Shown: positions 5,227 to 11,368 of the stretch, piece after piece
How positions within the stretch are numbered: the first letter of the stretch is position 1
How the letters are laid out: the number at the start of each line of letters is the position of its first letter
Made by a program: the position numbers and the translations under genes
Assembly: GCA_024399225.1 (NCBI GenBank)
Contig: JAKSHV010000016.1
Coordinates: 1-11,368 of the forward strand
Origin: an archaeon
Lineage (GTDB): Archaea > Thermoplasmatota > Thermoplasmata > Methanomassiliicoccales > Methanomethylophilaceae
Direction of reading: 5' to 3'
Length of the DNA stretch: 11,368 bases
Notes under the pieces: generated by a model
The model's input: the letters and a program-made list of their open reading frames with translations, nothing else
Database searches by the model: none
What the model was told of the DNA's origin: nothing

Positions 5227-6171
5227 ATGACTCTCGATGCTAAAGCGGCGGACAAACTGTCCAAGGGTTGGTACGGCGAACGCATAGACCGTTCCGACTG
5301 CGAATACCTTCTGACATTCAGGGACAAATCTTCCGAGAGCAATCTCGCCGTTTCCCTCGCCAACCGCCTGATGCATAAGGCCTGTTCCGATGTGGGACAG
5401 ATCTGTGCCGAGATCGAGGTCAGGAACGACGACTTCGACATCACCGATTCAACCCTTGCTAGGTATGCCGAGGAACTGGGAAGTTTCTCCGATGTAAGGT
5501 CCATAAAACTGACCACCGGCAACGAAGCCGACATCGATTCCCTATGCGAACAGGTGGAGATTGTGAAGGGCAGCGCACGCCGCGGAACAAGGATATACAT
5601 CGGAACAAGGGACCTCGACGTGGAGGAATGCCGTATGCTGAAATCGGCAGGAGCATTCGGAGCATACCACCCGATACGGATGGATATCGACATGGGGGCA
5701 AAGAAGGAGAAGCGTCTGAAGACGATCTCCAACCTCACATCCTGCGGCCTATCGGTCATCAGCAGCGTGGGCCCAATCGGTCCCGAACACGAGACCAAGG
5801 ACATCGTAGAGGACTTCTACACCCTTCTGGAAAGTAGATGTGCAGGTGTCGAGATAAGTGCCAGGGAGCCCGGTGCGTTCTCCAAGCCCAATCAGATGGG
5901 GAAGATAACTCCTGCAAGGCTTGCACAGTTCCGTGCCGTTTTCACCCTTGCATCCTCCTGGTACATCCAACCCGTAAGGAATGCGTTCCCTGGAACGTTC
6001 GTTCAGAATCAGAACCGCGTCACTGTAAAATATGATGCAGCAACGGGAAAATCACAGCTCGAGGCCGCAAGACGTAAACTGTTCAACAGTGGTCTCGACC
6101 GCATTCTGAAAACGGACGATTCCACTGTCGAACTGAACCTTATGTATCTGAGACAGACCGGTTCGGTCTGA
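5227..6171 (+). CDS. Radical-SAM-like (BioB/HmdB/PylB class) protein lacking the iron-sulfur cysteine motif
   Basis: This 314-residue protein looks like a TIM barrel related to biotin synthase, HmdB or PylB, by its general order rather than by strong identity: an N-terminal helical part with IDRSDCEYLLTFRD, barrel strands around SIKLTTG, RGTRIYIGTRDLDVEECRMLKSAGA, GAYHPIRMD, KTISNLTSCGLSVISSVGPIGPEHETKDI and AGVEISAREPGAF, and ITPARLAQFRAVFTLASSWYIQPVRNAF near the end. The CxxxCxxC motif that holds the 4Fe-4S cluster and SAM is absent; near its expected position only CSDVGQIC (Cys53, Cys60) is seen, and seven cysteines exist in all. It may thus be a non-catalytic or repurposed relative. The start is ATG at 5227, after AGGGAT; ATG at 5167 overlaps the pan stop, but would encode 20 unlike residues across the pan terminator. 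It converges with the GPN GTPase gene with no gap. Substrate and function are unknown. Confidence 0.55.
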   Translation: MTLDAKAADKLSKGWYGERIDRSDCEYLLTFRDKSSESNLAVSLANRLMHKACSDVGQICAEIEVRNDDFDITDSTLARYAEELGSFSDVRSIKLTTGNEADIDSLCEQVEIVKGSARRGTRIYIGTRDLDVEECRMLKSAGAFGAYHPIRMDIDMGAKKEKRLKTISNLTSCGLSVISSVGPIGPEHETKDIVEDFYTLLESRCAGVEISAREPGAFSKPNQMGKITPARLAQFRAVFTLASSWYIQPVRNAFPGTFVQNQNRVTVKYDAATGKSQLEAARRKLFNSGLDRILKTDDSTVELNLMYLRQTGSV

Positions 6172-6174
6172 TCA
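6154..6174. terminator. Hairpin and TGATCA palindrome at abutting stop codons
   Basis: CAGACCG (6154-6160) and CGGTCTG (6164-6170) form a perfect 7-bp stem with a 3-base loop that includes part of the plus-strand stop. Bases 6169-6174 read TGATCA, which gives TGA on the plus strand and TGA on the minus strand with no base between. In plus-strand RNA the hairpin is followed by TTCTCTCTGTCC. A shared terminator role is plausible but not proven. Confidence 0.4.
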
Positions 6175-6939
6175 GTTCTCTCTGTCCGCGTCCTCCCCGC
6201 CTTTGAAGATGAGCTGGGTTGCGGCGTAGATTTCGGGAAGACCCATTCCGGTCTCTGCGGAAACAGAACGCATCTGTCCGAAGATTCCTGCATCCTCGAG
6301 TGCGCGATACAGTTCCATACCGATGATTGACTCGGGATCCTTGTCCTCGTCGAGAAGACATCCATAGAGGGTATCAGGATTGTTATACCAGTCGAGAACA
6401 CGTTCGGCCTCTTCCTCCTTGAGTACATCTGCCTTGGAAAGGAGGTTGATGATAGGGACGTTCATCCTAAACTGGACCAGTGATGCAAGGGTAAGTGCGG
6501 AAACGAAACCGTTTGCGGAACGGTAGAGTGTGGGGTCGGAGAGATAGGCCATCATGGACCTCTGCTTTCCGAGTGCGTTGAGGACAATCTGGGAGGATTC
6601 CCTGAATGCGAAGAGTTCCAGCTGTCCGGGAGTGTCGATAAGGACGTAATCGGTGTCGTAGGTGTCCAGGATATCGGTGATCCTGTTGATGTTGACGGCC
6701 ATGAGATCCGCTGCAGCGACCTGTGCACCGTTGGGTCCGAGTCCGCATTGAGACATGACGTCATCGAGGTTGATCCACTCACGGATATCGATGTCTGGCA
6801 CATAGGGAAGTTTCTCTGCTCCGGGATCGAGGTTGATGATGATGGAGTCGATCTCGTTGTCCTCCAGCCACCTCTTGAATGCTCCGACCATGGTGCTTTT
6901 TCCGCTTCCTGCGGTTCCGACAAAATAGACGTTGTTCAT
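6172..6939 (-). CDS. GPN-loop GTPase (XAB1/Npa3 family)
   Basis: This 255-residue P-loop protein belongs to the GPN-loop GTPases, which act as homodimers. Visible motifs are Walker A GTAGSGKST (8-16), switch I region with NLDPGAEKLPY (36-46) and DIR, the hallmark Gly-Pro-Asn at 68-70 in GLGPNGA, DTPGQLELF (102-110), SKAD (168-171) in place of the usual NKxD, and SAETG (228-231). Length is normal for the archaeal type. Eukaryotic relatives help assemble and import RNA polymerase II; what the archaeal protein does is uncertain. The ATG at 6939 begins MNNVYFVGTAGSGKST with no room upstream for more family sequence. A TATA-like box lies at 6969-6976. It is divergent from the membrane cassette and stop-to-stop with the radical-SAM-like gene. 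Confidence 0.95.
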   Translation of the reverse strand: MNNVYFVGTAGSGKSTMVGAFKRWLEDNEIDSIIINLDPGAEKLPYVPDIDIREWINLDDVMSQCGLGPNGAQVAAADLMAVNINRITDILDTYDTDYVLIDTPGQLELFAFRESSQIVLNALGKQRSMMAYLSDPTLYRSANGFVSALTLASLVQFRMNVPIINLLSKADVLKEEEAERVLDWYNNPDTLYGCLLDEDKDPESIIGMELYRALEDAGIFGQMRSVSAETGMGLPEIYAATQLIFKGGEDADREN

Positions 6940-6968
6940 GCGAAATCAGCACTCAATTCAATTCGACA

Positions 6969-6976
6969 GATATACG
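6969..6976 (-). promoter_or_regulatory. TATA-like box of the GPN GTPase gene
   Basis: The minus strand reads CGTATATC, about 33 bp before the ATG at 6939, predicting a leader of only a few bases. Confidence 0.45.
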
Positions 6977-6992
6977 TTTTGCTTCTTTTCAC

Positions 6993-7023
6993 GTTATTAA
7001 CACGTGCGCGTTACGTGTATAAC
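6993..7023. repeat. Inverted repeat in the GPN/DUF998 divergent promoter
   Basis: GTTAT-ta-ACACGT (6993-7005) is the reverse complement of ACGTGTATAAC (7013-7023) apart from a 2-base bulge, giving 11 paired positions around a 7-base spacer. It lies just upstream of the CTTATAAG box of the membrane cassette and behind the GPN promoter, where a regulator could act on either gene. Confidence 0.5.
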
Positions 7024-7031
7024 CTTATAAG
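7024..7031 (+). promoter_or_regulatory. TATA box of the membrane cassette
   Basis: CTTATAAG is centred about 26 bp before the ATG at 7054, fitting a leaderless mRNA. The purine run at 7031-7038 is too far from the ATG to act as a normal ribosome binding site. Confidence 0.5.
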
Positions 7032-7053
7032 GGGGAAGACAATAACTCCGACC

Positions 7054-7653
7054 ATGAACACGGATGTTAATAACCACTCCACCGCATTCGGCTGGATTGG
7101 AATTATCGCAGTCGTTACATACTGCACAATCATTGCAATCTGTAGCGTCATTGCAGACGGTTCGTGGACCTGGTGTGAAAGTGTCGTAAGCAGGTTTGGA
7201 ATCAACGATAACCAGACCGTTCGCGACATTTACAACTACGGAAGCATCATCTTCGGACTGCTTCTCGCCACCTACGGAATCGGAAGAATCGAGTGTAAGA
7301 AAGTTGGATACGTCGTCGGAGGAATCCTTTTCATCTTCGCCGGAGCATGTATCGCAATCATGGGACTCATCACCTGTGCAGATTTCACCAGAGACATCCA
7401 CAGGTTCTTCGCCATGCTCACTGCAATCTTCATCGTCCTTGCTATGGTCGCAATCGCTCTCCAGTACTACAGGGACGGTAACATCCTCGCTATCGGATTC
7501 ACCCTTGTCATCGGAATCATGGCATTCGCCTGCTTCACTCAGTTCGAATTCGCCAAGTACGAGACCTACAACGTCCTTATGGGTTACATCTGGATCGTAT
7601 TCGACAGCATCCTTATGATCAAAGCTGGCCTCAACGGAGGAACTAAACAATGA
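7054..7653 (+). CDS. DUF998 family integral membrane protein
   Basis: This 199-residue protein has six likely membrane helices, at about 12-32, 60-78, 85-108, 119-139, 146-163 and 172-190. The region SVVSRFGINDNQTVRDIYNYGSIIFGLLLATYGIG fits the DUF998 pattern, in which a serine-rich loop with an LG or FG and an Asn is followed by FN-G and a long hydrophobic helix; DIHRFFA later matches the conserved histidine before helix four. Family function is not known to me. I chose the ATG at 7054 because the open frame upstream is antisense to the GPN gene and because the TATA box is at leaderless distance. It overlaps the next gene by four bases (ATGA). There is no signal peptide beyond the first helix. 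Confidence 0.8.
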   Translation: MNTDVNNHSTAFGWIGIIAVVTYCTIIAICSVIADGSWTWCESVVSRFGINDNQTVRDIYNYGSIIFGLLLATYGIGRIECKKVGYVVGGILFIFAGACIAIMGLITCADFTRDIHRFFAMLTAIFIVLAMVAIALQYYRDGNILAIGFTLVIGIMAFACFTQFEFAKYETYNVLMGYIWIVFDSILMIKAGLNGGTKQ

Positions 7654-8006
7654 AAATGAACAATGGAAGCAAACTCGGACTTATCATCGCAAGCCTCGGA
7701 GGAATCATTGCAATCGCCGGACTCGCAGTAACCTGCGAGATCACCGTCGAGGGAATCACCTCCATCGCACTTCTCCTTCTGATCTCCGTGATGTTCTTCG
7801 CACTCGCAGGAGCATTCACCAAGAACGGCCAGTGGGCACCCGCCGCACTCACCCTCTTCGGATTCCTCACCCTCGGTGTCGTCGCAGGATGCACCATCGC
7901 TGAGATCATCAACCTTTACCTTGGAATCATCGAGGCAGTTGTTGCAATTCTCGTCATTGCAATCAGCTACACTCCCCAGACCAAAAGGTTCGTCTCTTCC
8001 GAGTAA
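7650..8006 (+). CDS. Small four-helix membrane protein of unknown function
   Basis: This 118-residue protein consists almost wholly of four hydrophobic helices, at about 8-28, 35-56, 63-87 and 88-107, with a short polar tail (TPQTKRFVSSE). I do not recognise the family. Its ATG at 7650 overlaps the stop of the DUF998 gene (ATGA) and has ACGGAGG at 7634-7640 nine bases upstream, so the two are co-translated and their products may form a complex. The message probably ends at the UUCG hairpin 8020-8037. Codon use looks like that of neighbouring genes, so nothing suggests recent transfer. Confidence 0.8.
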   Translation: MKMNNGSKLGLIIASLGGIIAIAGLAVTCEITVEGITSIALLLLISVMFFALAGAFTKNGQWAPAALTLFGFLTLGVVAGCTIAEIINLYLGIIEAVVAILVIAISYTPQTKRFVSSE

Positions 8007-8019
8007 ATCAAAATCCTTT

Positions 8020-8037
8020 ACCGGCCTTCGGGCCGGT
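8020..8037 (+). terminator. UUCG hairpin terminator after the membrane cassette
   Basis: ACCGGCC and GGCCGGT form a 7-bp stem closed by a TTCG loop, followed by TACTTATTTTC. Its 16-base core is identical to the core of the second hairpin at 980-995. Confidence 0.65.
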
Positions 8038-8060
8038 TACTTATTTTCACGTTCCAACAA

Positions 8061-8068
8061 ATTTTATG
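8061..8068 (+). promoter_or_regulatory. TATA-like box of ribK
   Basis: ATTTTATG is centred about 25 bp before TTG at 8089. It is the best TATA candidate after the terminator. Confidence 0.4.
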
Positions 8069-8088
8069 GTAACACTTAAATCGAGTGT

Positions 8089-8760
8089 TTGAAATCAGTA
8101 ATCGTGGACGAGAAATACACTTTCGCAATGAGGAAGATCGCCCTTCTCGGAGGTCTCGACGACTATATCGCCGTCTCCTCGAGAGAGCTTGGCGATGCGC
8201 TTGAAATGAGCCAGCAATCCGCCTCCAAAAGGATTCTTGAGCTTCTTGAACTCGGACTTATCACTAGGGATCTGGGAGCCAGGAAACAGAGAATCAAGAT
8301 GACTGCTGCAGGTGTCGACGAACTCAAGAAAGAATACAACGAGTACCGCAGAATCTTCGAGCTCACCGACCACATCACCCTTCACGGCTCCATCAAGGAT
8401 GGAATGGGCGAAGGACAGTACTACATCGACCAGGAAGGTTACAGGACCCAGTTCGAACAAAAACTTGGATTCAAGCCCTATCCTGGAACCCTTAACATCT
8501 CGGTCGACAAGGAGGACGTGGGAAAACTAGACGTCATCAAGAGCACTGCAGGAATCTACATCAACGGATTCACATGCGGAGGAAGGAGCTTCGGTGACGT
8601 CATCGCATACAAGTCCAAGATCAAGAACATGGACTGCGCCATAGTCGTCCCAGCGAGATCCCACTACGTCGACATCATCGAGGTCATATGCCAGTATCAC
8701 CTGAGACGCACCCTCAGTCTGAACACCGATGACCGTCTCGATGTAAAAGTCAGCCTTTGA
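8089..8760 (+). CDS. ribK: CTP-dependent riboflavin kinase with N-terminal helix-turn-helix domain
   Basis: This 223-residue protein matches archaeal RibK, which makes FMN from riboflavin using CTP. Residues about 14-80 are a winged helix (ALLGGLDDYIAVSSRELGDALEMSQQSASKRILELLELGLITRD). The kinase domain follows: GSIKDGMGEGQYYI (100-113, glycine-rich nucleotide loop), KLGFKPYPGTLNISV (125-139), CAIVVPARSHYVDIIEVI (183-200) and a C-terminal LRRTLSLNTDDRLDVKVSL. The HTH-kinase fusion occurs in many archaeal relatives and suggests that the enzyme may also regulate genes. The start is uncertain. TTG at 8089 gives the longest frame, GTG at 8104 and ATG at 8128 are alternatives, and none has a clear ribosome binding site; ATG at 8128 begins MRKIALLGG, where family similarity begins. 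It converges on purQ. Confidence 0.93.
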   Translation: MKSVIVDEKYTFAMRKIALLGGLDDYIAVSSRELGDALEMSQQSASKRILELLELGLITRDLGARKQRIKMTAAGVDELKKEYNEYRRIFELTDHITLHGSIKDGMGEGQYYIDQEGYRTQFEQKLGFKPYPGTLNISVDKEDVGKLDVIKSTAGIYINGFTCGGRSFGDVIAYKSKIKNMDCAIVVPARSHYVDIIEVICQYHLRRTLSLNTDDRLDVKVSL

Positions 8761-8771
8761 TAACAATATTA

Positions 8772-8791
8772 GCGGGGGTTTTCACCCCCGC
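8772..8791. terminator. Terminator hairpin between ribK and purQ
   Basis: GCGGGGG and CCCCCGC form a perfect 7-bp stem with a 6-base loop. T-rich sequence flanks it on both strands (GGTTTTACCTTTT at 8793-8805 for plus; the complement of AACAATATTA for minus). It lies in the 36-base gap of the convergent pair and can serve both. Confidence 0.75.
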
Positions 8792-8796
8792 CGGTT

Positions 8797-9615
8797 TTAC
8801 CTTTTGCTAAGATATTTCATGACGGAAGTGAAGATGCGCTTTCCGTCTCCGTCTTCGGATTTGTGTCCCCTGGTCCAGTCTGCCGCAGTATAAGCGGTGA
8901 GAACACGCTCAGGGTGAGGCATCATACCCATAACGTTTCCTGCGGGGTTGCAGATACCTGCAATGTCCGAGGGAGATCCATTGGGGTTCCAGGGATAGGT
9001 TGCGCGGCCTCCGTCAGGAGTGACATACCTGAATACGACCTGGTCGTTCTCCTCCAGTTTGGAGGTGAAGTTGGGGATGTTGCTCATGAGCTTTCCCTCT
9101 CCGTGTGCAGAGGGGCACATCAGGAGTTCGCCCTTGGGGATGTCGCAGGTGAAGACACACTTGGATTTGTTGTCGTTCCTGAGAACGGTGGGGCGGCACT
9201 CGAACCTTCCGGAGTCGTTGTTGTAGAGTGCTGCAGTAGGCTCGTCGGACATGGTTCCATCAAGAGCGGGGAGAAGACCCAGCTCTACGAGGATCTGGAA
9301 TCCGTTGCAGACTCCGAGGACAGGTTTGCCATCTTCGACGAAGTTCCTAAGGTCCTTGCCGATTCCGGCCTTGATCCTGGATGCGAAGATCGCTCCTGCA
9401 CGGACGTAATCTCCTGCGGAGAATCCTCCGGGGAATGCGAGGATGTCGTAATCCTCGAGGCTCCTCTTAAGGGAGGGGTCGCACTGTCCGAGAAGCTGCT
9501 TGAGGTGGACTTTCTCGGATTTTGCTCCGACCATCTCGAAAGCGTTCGCCATCTCGTCTTCACAGTTGGTACCTTCGATCCTTACGACGCATACCCTTAC
9601 ATCTTCTGCCTTCAT
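8797..9615 (-). CDS. purQ: Phosphoribosylformylglycinamidine synthase, glutaminase subunit
   Basis: This 272-residue class I glutamine amidotransferase supplies ammonia to PurL in the fourth step of purine synthesis, converting FGAR to FGAM. The catalytic triad is Cys103 (GVCNGFQIL), His234 and Glu236 (PHPER). The oxyanion region is FPGGFSAGDYVRAGAI (61-76). The protein is longer than the 220-230-residue bacterial small PurQ, with added sequence at about 140-215, as seen in many archaea. ATG at 9615 overlaps the purL stop (ATGA) and is preceded by GGAGG at 9625-9629, so translation is probably coupled to purL and gives matching subunit amounts. The purS gene of the three-part enzyme is not in the window. 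Confidence 0.97.
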   Translation of the reverse strand: MKAEDVRVCVVRIEGTNCEDEMANAFEMVGAKSEKVHLKQLLGQCDPSLKRSLEDYDILAFPGGFSAGDYVRAGAIFASRIKAGIGKDLRNFVEDGKPVLGVCNGFQILVELGLLPALDGTMSDEPTAALYNNDSGRFECRPTVLRNDNKSKCVFTCDIPKGELLMCPSAHGEGKLMSNIPNFTSKLEENDQVVFRYVTPDGGRATYPWNPNGSPSDIAGICNPAGNVMGMMPHPERVLTAYTAADWTRGHKSEDGDGKRIFTSVMKYLSKR

Positions 9616-11368
9616 TGTACTCCGCCTCCCATGATTTTCCAGATGGGGTCATTCCATGCGGCCCTCAGCTCCTCGACAGGTACGGAGAGGTCGGTTCCCT
9701 TCACTACGAGGGAATCGCCCTTGGTGATACCGATGAGGGTTGCTGCGTCACCCATGATCTCGGTGAACTTGGTGACATCCTTTCCGTCGACCTCTGCGAT
9801 CCAACGGGAGGTGCTCTCTGCAAAGAGTTTGACATTGACGTCGTCGCCTTCCATTGCGGAAAGGTCGAGCTCTGCACCGATCTGTCCGGAGATACACATC
9901 TCTGCGACAGCGATTGCGAGTCCTCCGTCGGAACAGTCATGACAGCTGAGAACGAGTTCCTCGTCCATTGCCTTGAGAAGCCTTGCAGAGTTCTCCTTGA
10001 GGCGTTTGACGTCAGTAGCAGGTACATCTCCGCCGGTTCCGTTGAACTTCCTGAAGAGCAGAGAACCTCCCATCTCGTCAGCGGTCTTTCCGATGACGAA
10101 CAGGCAGGATCCGACCTTCTTCATATCTGCGGAGACGGCTTTGCGGACATCGTCGATGAGACCGCAGCAGACGATCATGGGTGTGGGCAGGATGTTTCCT
10201 TCGGGAGCCTCGTTGTAGAGACTGACGTTTCCGGAGGGAATCGGAATTCCGAGTTCTCTTGCAATGTCTCCGATACCGTGGACTGCCTCTCTGAACTCTC
10301 CGAGCCTTTCGGGCTTCTCGGGGTTTCCGAAGTTGAGACAGTCGGTGAATGCGTTGGGCATCGCTCCGACGGCTACGACGTTACGGTATGCCTCGTCGAT
10401 GGATGCCATTCCTCCTTTGTAGGGGTCTGCAGCGGTGAACCAGGGGTTGCATCCGACTGCGGCGGCAAGTCCCTTCCACCTGCCGGGGACGGGCATCAGA
10501 ACGGATGCGTCTCCGGGACCAGTCTTGTTGAGTTTTCCGACCATGGGGTGGAGGACGGTACCTGCACGGACCTCGTGGTCGTACTGCCTGATCGCCCACT
10601 CCTTGGATGCCACGTTGGGATCGGAAAGGAGGGTGAGGACTACCTCGCTGAGTGCGGGGAGCTTGGGGAACTTCTCATCTGCCTTGGTGGATACCTTGGG
10701 CATGGTGTAGGGCCTGTTGTAGACGGGACCTCCGGTAAGGAACTCGATGTCCATGTCGAAGATCTGTTCTCCGCCCCAGAAGAGACGGGTGTGTCCGGTG
10801 TCGGTGGTCTTTGCAACAGGGGTTGCGATGATATCCCAGAGGTCGAAGATTGCCATGACCTTGTCGACGTTCTCGGGTTTGACGGTACACATCATACGCT
10901 CCTGGGACTCGGATACCCAGATCTCCCAGGGTGCGAGGCCGGTCTCCTTGAGGGGGACCTTGTCAAGGTCGACGTCGGCACCGAATCCTTTCTCGATGGC
11001 CATCTCTCCGACGACACAACTGAGTCCTCCTCCACCGAGGTCCTTCATACCGGTGACGAGATGCTTCTGTGCAAGCTCGAGACAGGCGTGGATGACAGGT
11101 TCCTTGGTGATGGGGTCTCCAAGCTGAACGGCTCCCCTGGAGTCGTCCTCGGAGGTTGCAGTGATATCCTTGGATGCGAAGTTGACTCCGTGGATTCCGT
11201 CCCTTCCGGTACGTCCTCCGAAGAGAATCATGATCTCGCCGGGTGCGGATGCGAAGTTGTTGAGAAGGTCTGCCCTCTTGACGATTCCAAGACAGCAGAC
11301 GTTGACAAGACAGTTTCCGGTGTAACTCTCGTCGAAGAAGAATCCTCCGGTGATGGTGGGGATTCCGA
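9612..11368 (-). CDS. purL: Phosphoribosylformylglycinamidine synthase, large subunit (partial, start outside window)
   Basis: The frame stays open to the window edge, giving 584 residues and the true C-terminus. PurL of this type is usually somewhat over 700 residues, so roughly the first 150 are missing; the internal ATG at 11231 is not the start. The ATP-dependent enzyme converts FGAR plus ammonia from PurQ to FGAM. Visible signatures, numbered in the fragment, are GIPT (1-4), FDESYTGN (11-18), FGGRTGRDGIHG (49-60), GDPITKE (83-89), KDLGGGGLSC (108-117), DCLNFGNPEKPE (342-353), IPSGNVSLYNE (376-386) and HDCSDGGLAIAVAEM (476-490). These belong to the two AIRS-like halves of small PurL. Several inserts are those of the family, and nothing looks broken. 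It forms an operon with purQ downstream. Confidence 0.97.
   Translation of the reverse strand, partial: GIPTITGGFFFDESYTGNCLVNVCCLGIVKRADLLNNFASAPGEIMILFGGRTGRDGIHGVNFASKDITATSEDDSRGAVQLGDPITKEPVIHACLELAQKHLVTGMKDLGGGGLSCVVGEMAIEKGFGADVDLDKVPLKETGLAPWEIWVSESQERMMCTVKPENVDKVMAIFDLWDIIATPVAKTTDTGHTRLFWGGEQIFDMDIEFLTGGPVYNRPYTMPKVSTKADEKFPKLPALSEVVLTLLSDPNVASKEWAIRQYDHEVRAGTVLHPMVGKLNKTGPGDASVLMPVPGRWKGLAAAVGCNPWFTAADPYKGGMASIDEAYRNVVAVGAMPNAFTDCLNFGNPEKPERLGEFREAVHGIGDIARELGIPIPSGNVSLYNEAPEGNILPTPMIVCCGLIDDVRKAVSADMKKVGSCLFVIGKTADEMGGSLLFRKFNGTGGDVPATDVKRLKENSARLLKAMDEELVLSCHDCSDGGLAIAVAEMCISGQIGAELDLSAMEGDDVNVKLFAESTSRWIAEVDGKDVTKFTEIMGDAATLIGITKGDSLVVKGTDLSVPVEELRAAWNDPIWKIMGGGVQ
9620..9629 (-). 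promoter_or_regulatory. Ribosome binding site of purQ
   Basis: The minus strand reads GGAGGCGGAG, inside the last purL codons and 4-9 bases before the purQ ATG. It supports coupled translation across the ATGA overlap. Confidence 0.75.

Noticed and set aside
6748..7053. N-terminal extension of the DUF998 gene by 102 codons
   Set aside because: The extension is antisense to the GPN GTPase gene and would cross its promoter; the ATG at 7054 has a well-placed TATA box and begins membrane-protein sequence.
8863..9942. A 359-residue plus-strand open frame
   Set aside because: It lies antisense to purQ and the end of purL, which are unmistakable; its translation has no family features and reflects codon bias of the real genes.
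1..11368. tRNA or rRNA genes, insertion sequences, prophage or defence genes
   Set aside because: No cloverleaf, rRNA-like stretch, transposase, integrase or toxin-antitoxin motif was seen on either strand by eye.

Overview
This window is a stretch of an archaeal chromosome. It carries a proteasome-activating nucleotidase ending in an HbYX motif, an archaeal MBF1, an archaeal-type ribosomal protein S2, an RPA-family OB-fold protein, a CTP-type riboflavin kinase fused to an HTH domain, a MEMO-family protein, a GPN-loop GTPase, and split purL/purQ. Promoters look archaeal: TATA boxes about 25 bp upstream of the first codon, several implying leaderless or nearly leaderless mRNAs, with Shine-Dalgarno sites at internal operon genes. 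The gene set and codon style suggest a Thermoplasmata-related methanogen (Methanomassiliicoccales-like). That placement is inference; no methanogenesis or pyrrolysine gene lies in the window.

Layout. (1) 1-956, plus strand: the last 13 codons of an upstream gene, probably rpa, overlap the TTG start of an RPA-associated OB-fold/winged-helix protein. (2) 1010-2526, minus strand: rpsB followed by a MEMO-family gene, separated by a hairpin whose T-rich tail also looks like the MEMO TATA box. (3) 2527-2784: a divergent control region with rpsB leader hairpins, its TATA box, and two identical 20-bp AT-rich repeats between alternating purine-pyrimidine islands. (4) 2785-3816: a DUF2240 protein gene (plus) converging on mbf1 (minus) with a 6-base gap. 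(5) 3974-6171, plus: pan, a hairpin terminator, then a gene that looks like a BioB/HmdB/PylB-class radical-SAM barrel without the iron-sulfur cysteine motif. (6) 6172-6939, minus: GPN-loop GTPase, abutting stop to stop. (7) 7054-8006, plus: a two-gene membrane cassette (DUF998 protein and a small four-helix protein) behind an inverted-repeat promoter. (8) 8089-8760, plus: ribK. (9) 8797-11368, minus: purL (start outside the window) overlapping purQ.

Most genes are informational or core metabolic: ssDNA binding, translation, transcription co-activation, protein unfolding for the 20S proteasome, FMN synthesis and purine synthesis. No mobile element, CRISPR array, tRNA or rRNA was seen. The unexplained parts are the cysteine-poor radical-SAM-like protein, the membrane cassette, the repeat-rich rpsB/DUF2240 promoter region, and the way hairpins are placed at gene ends, often overlapping stop codons.
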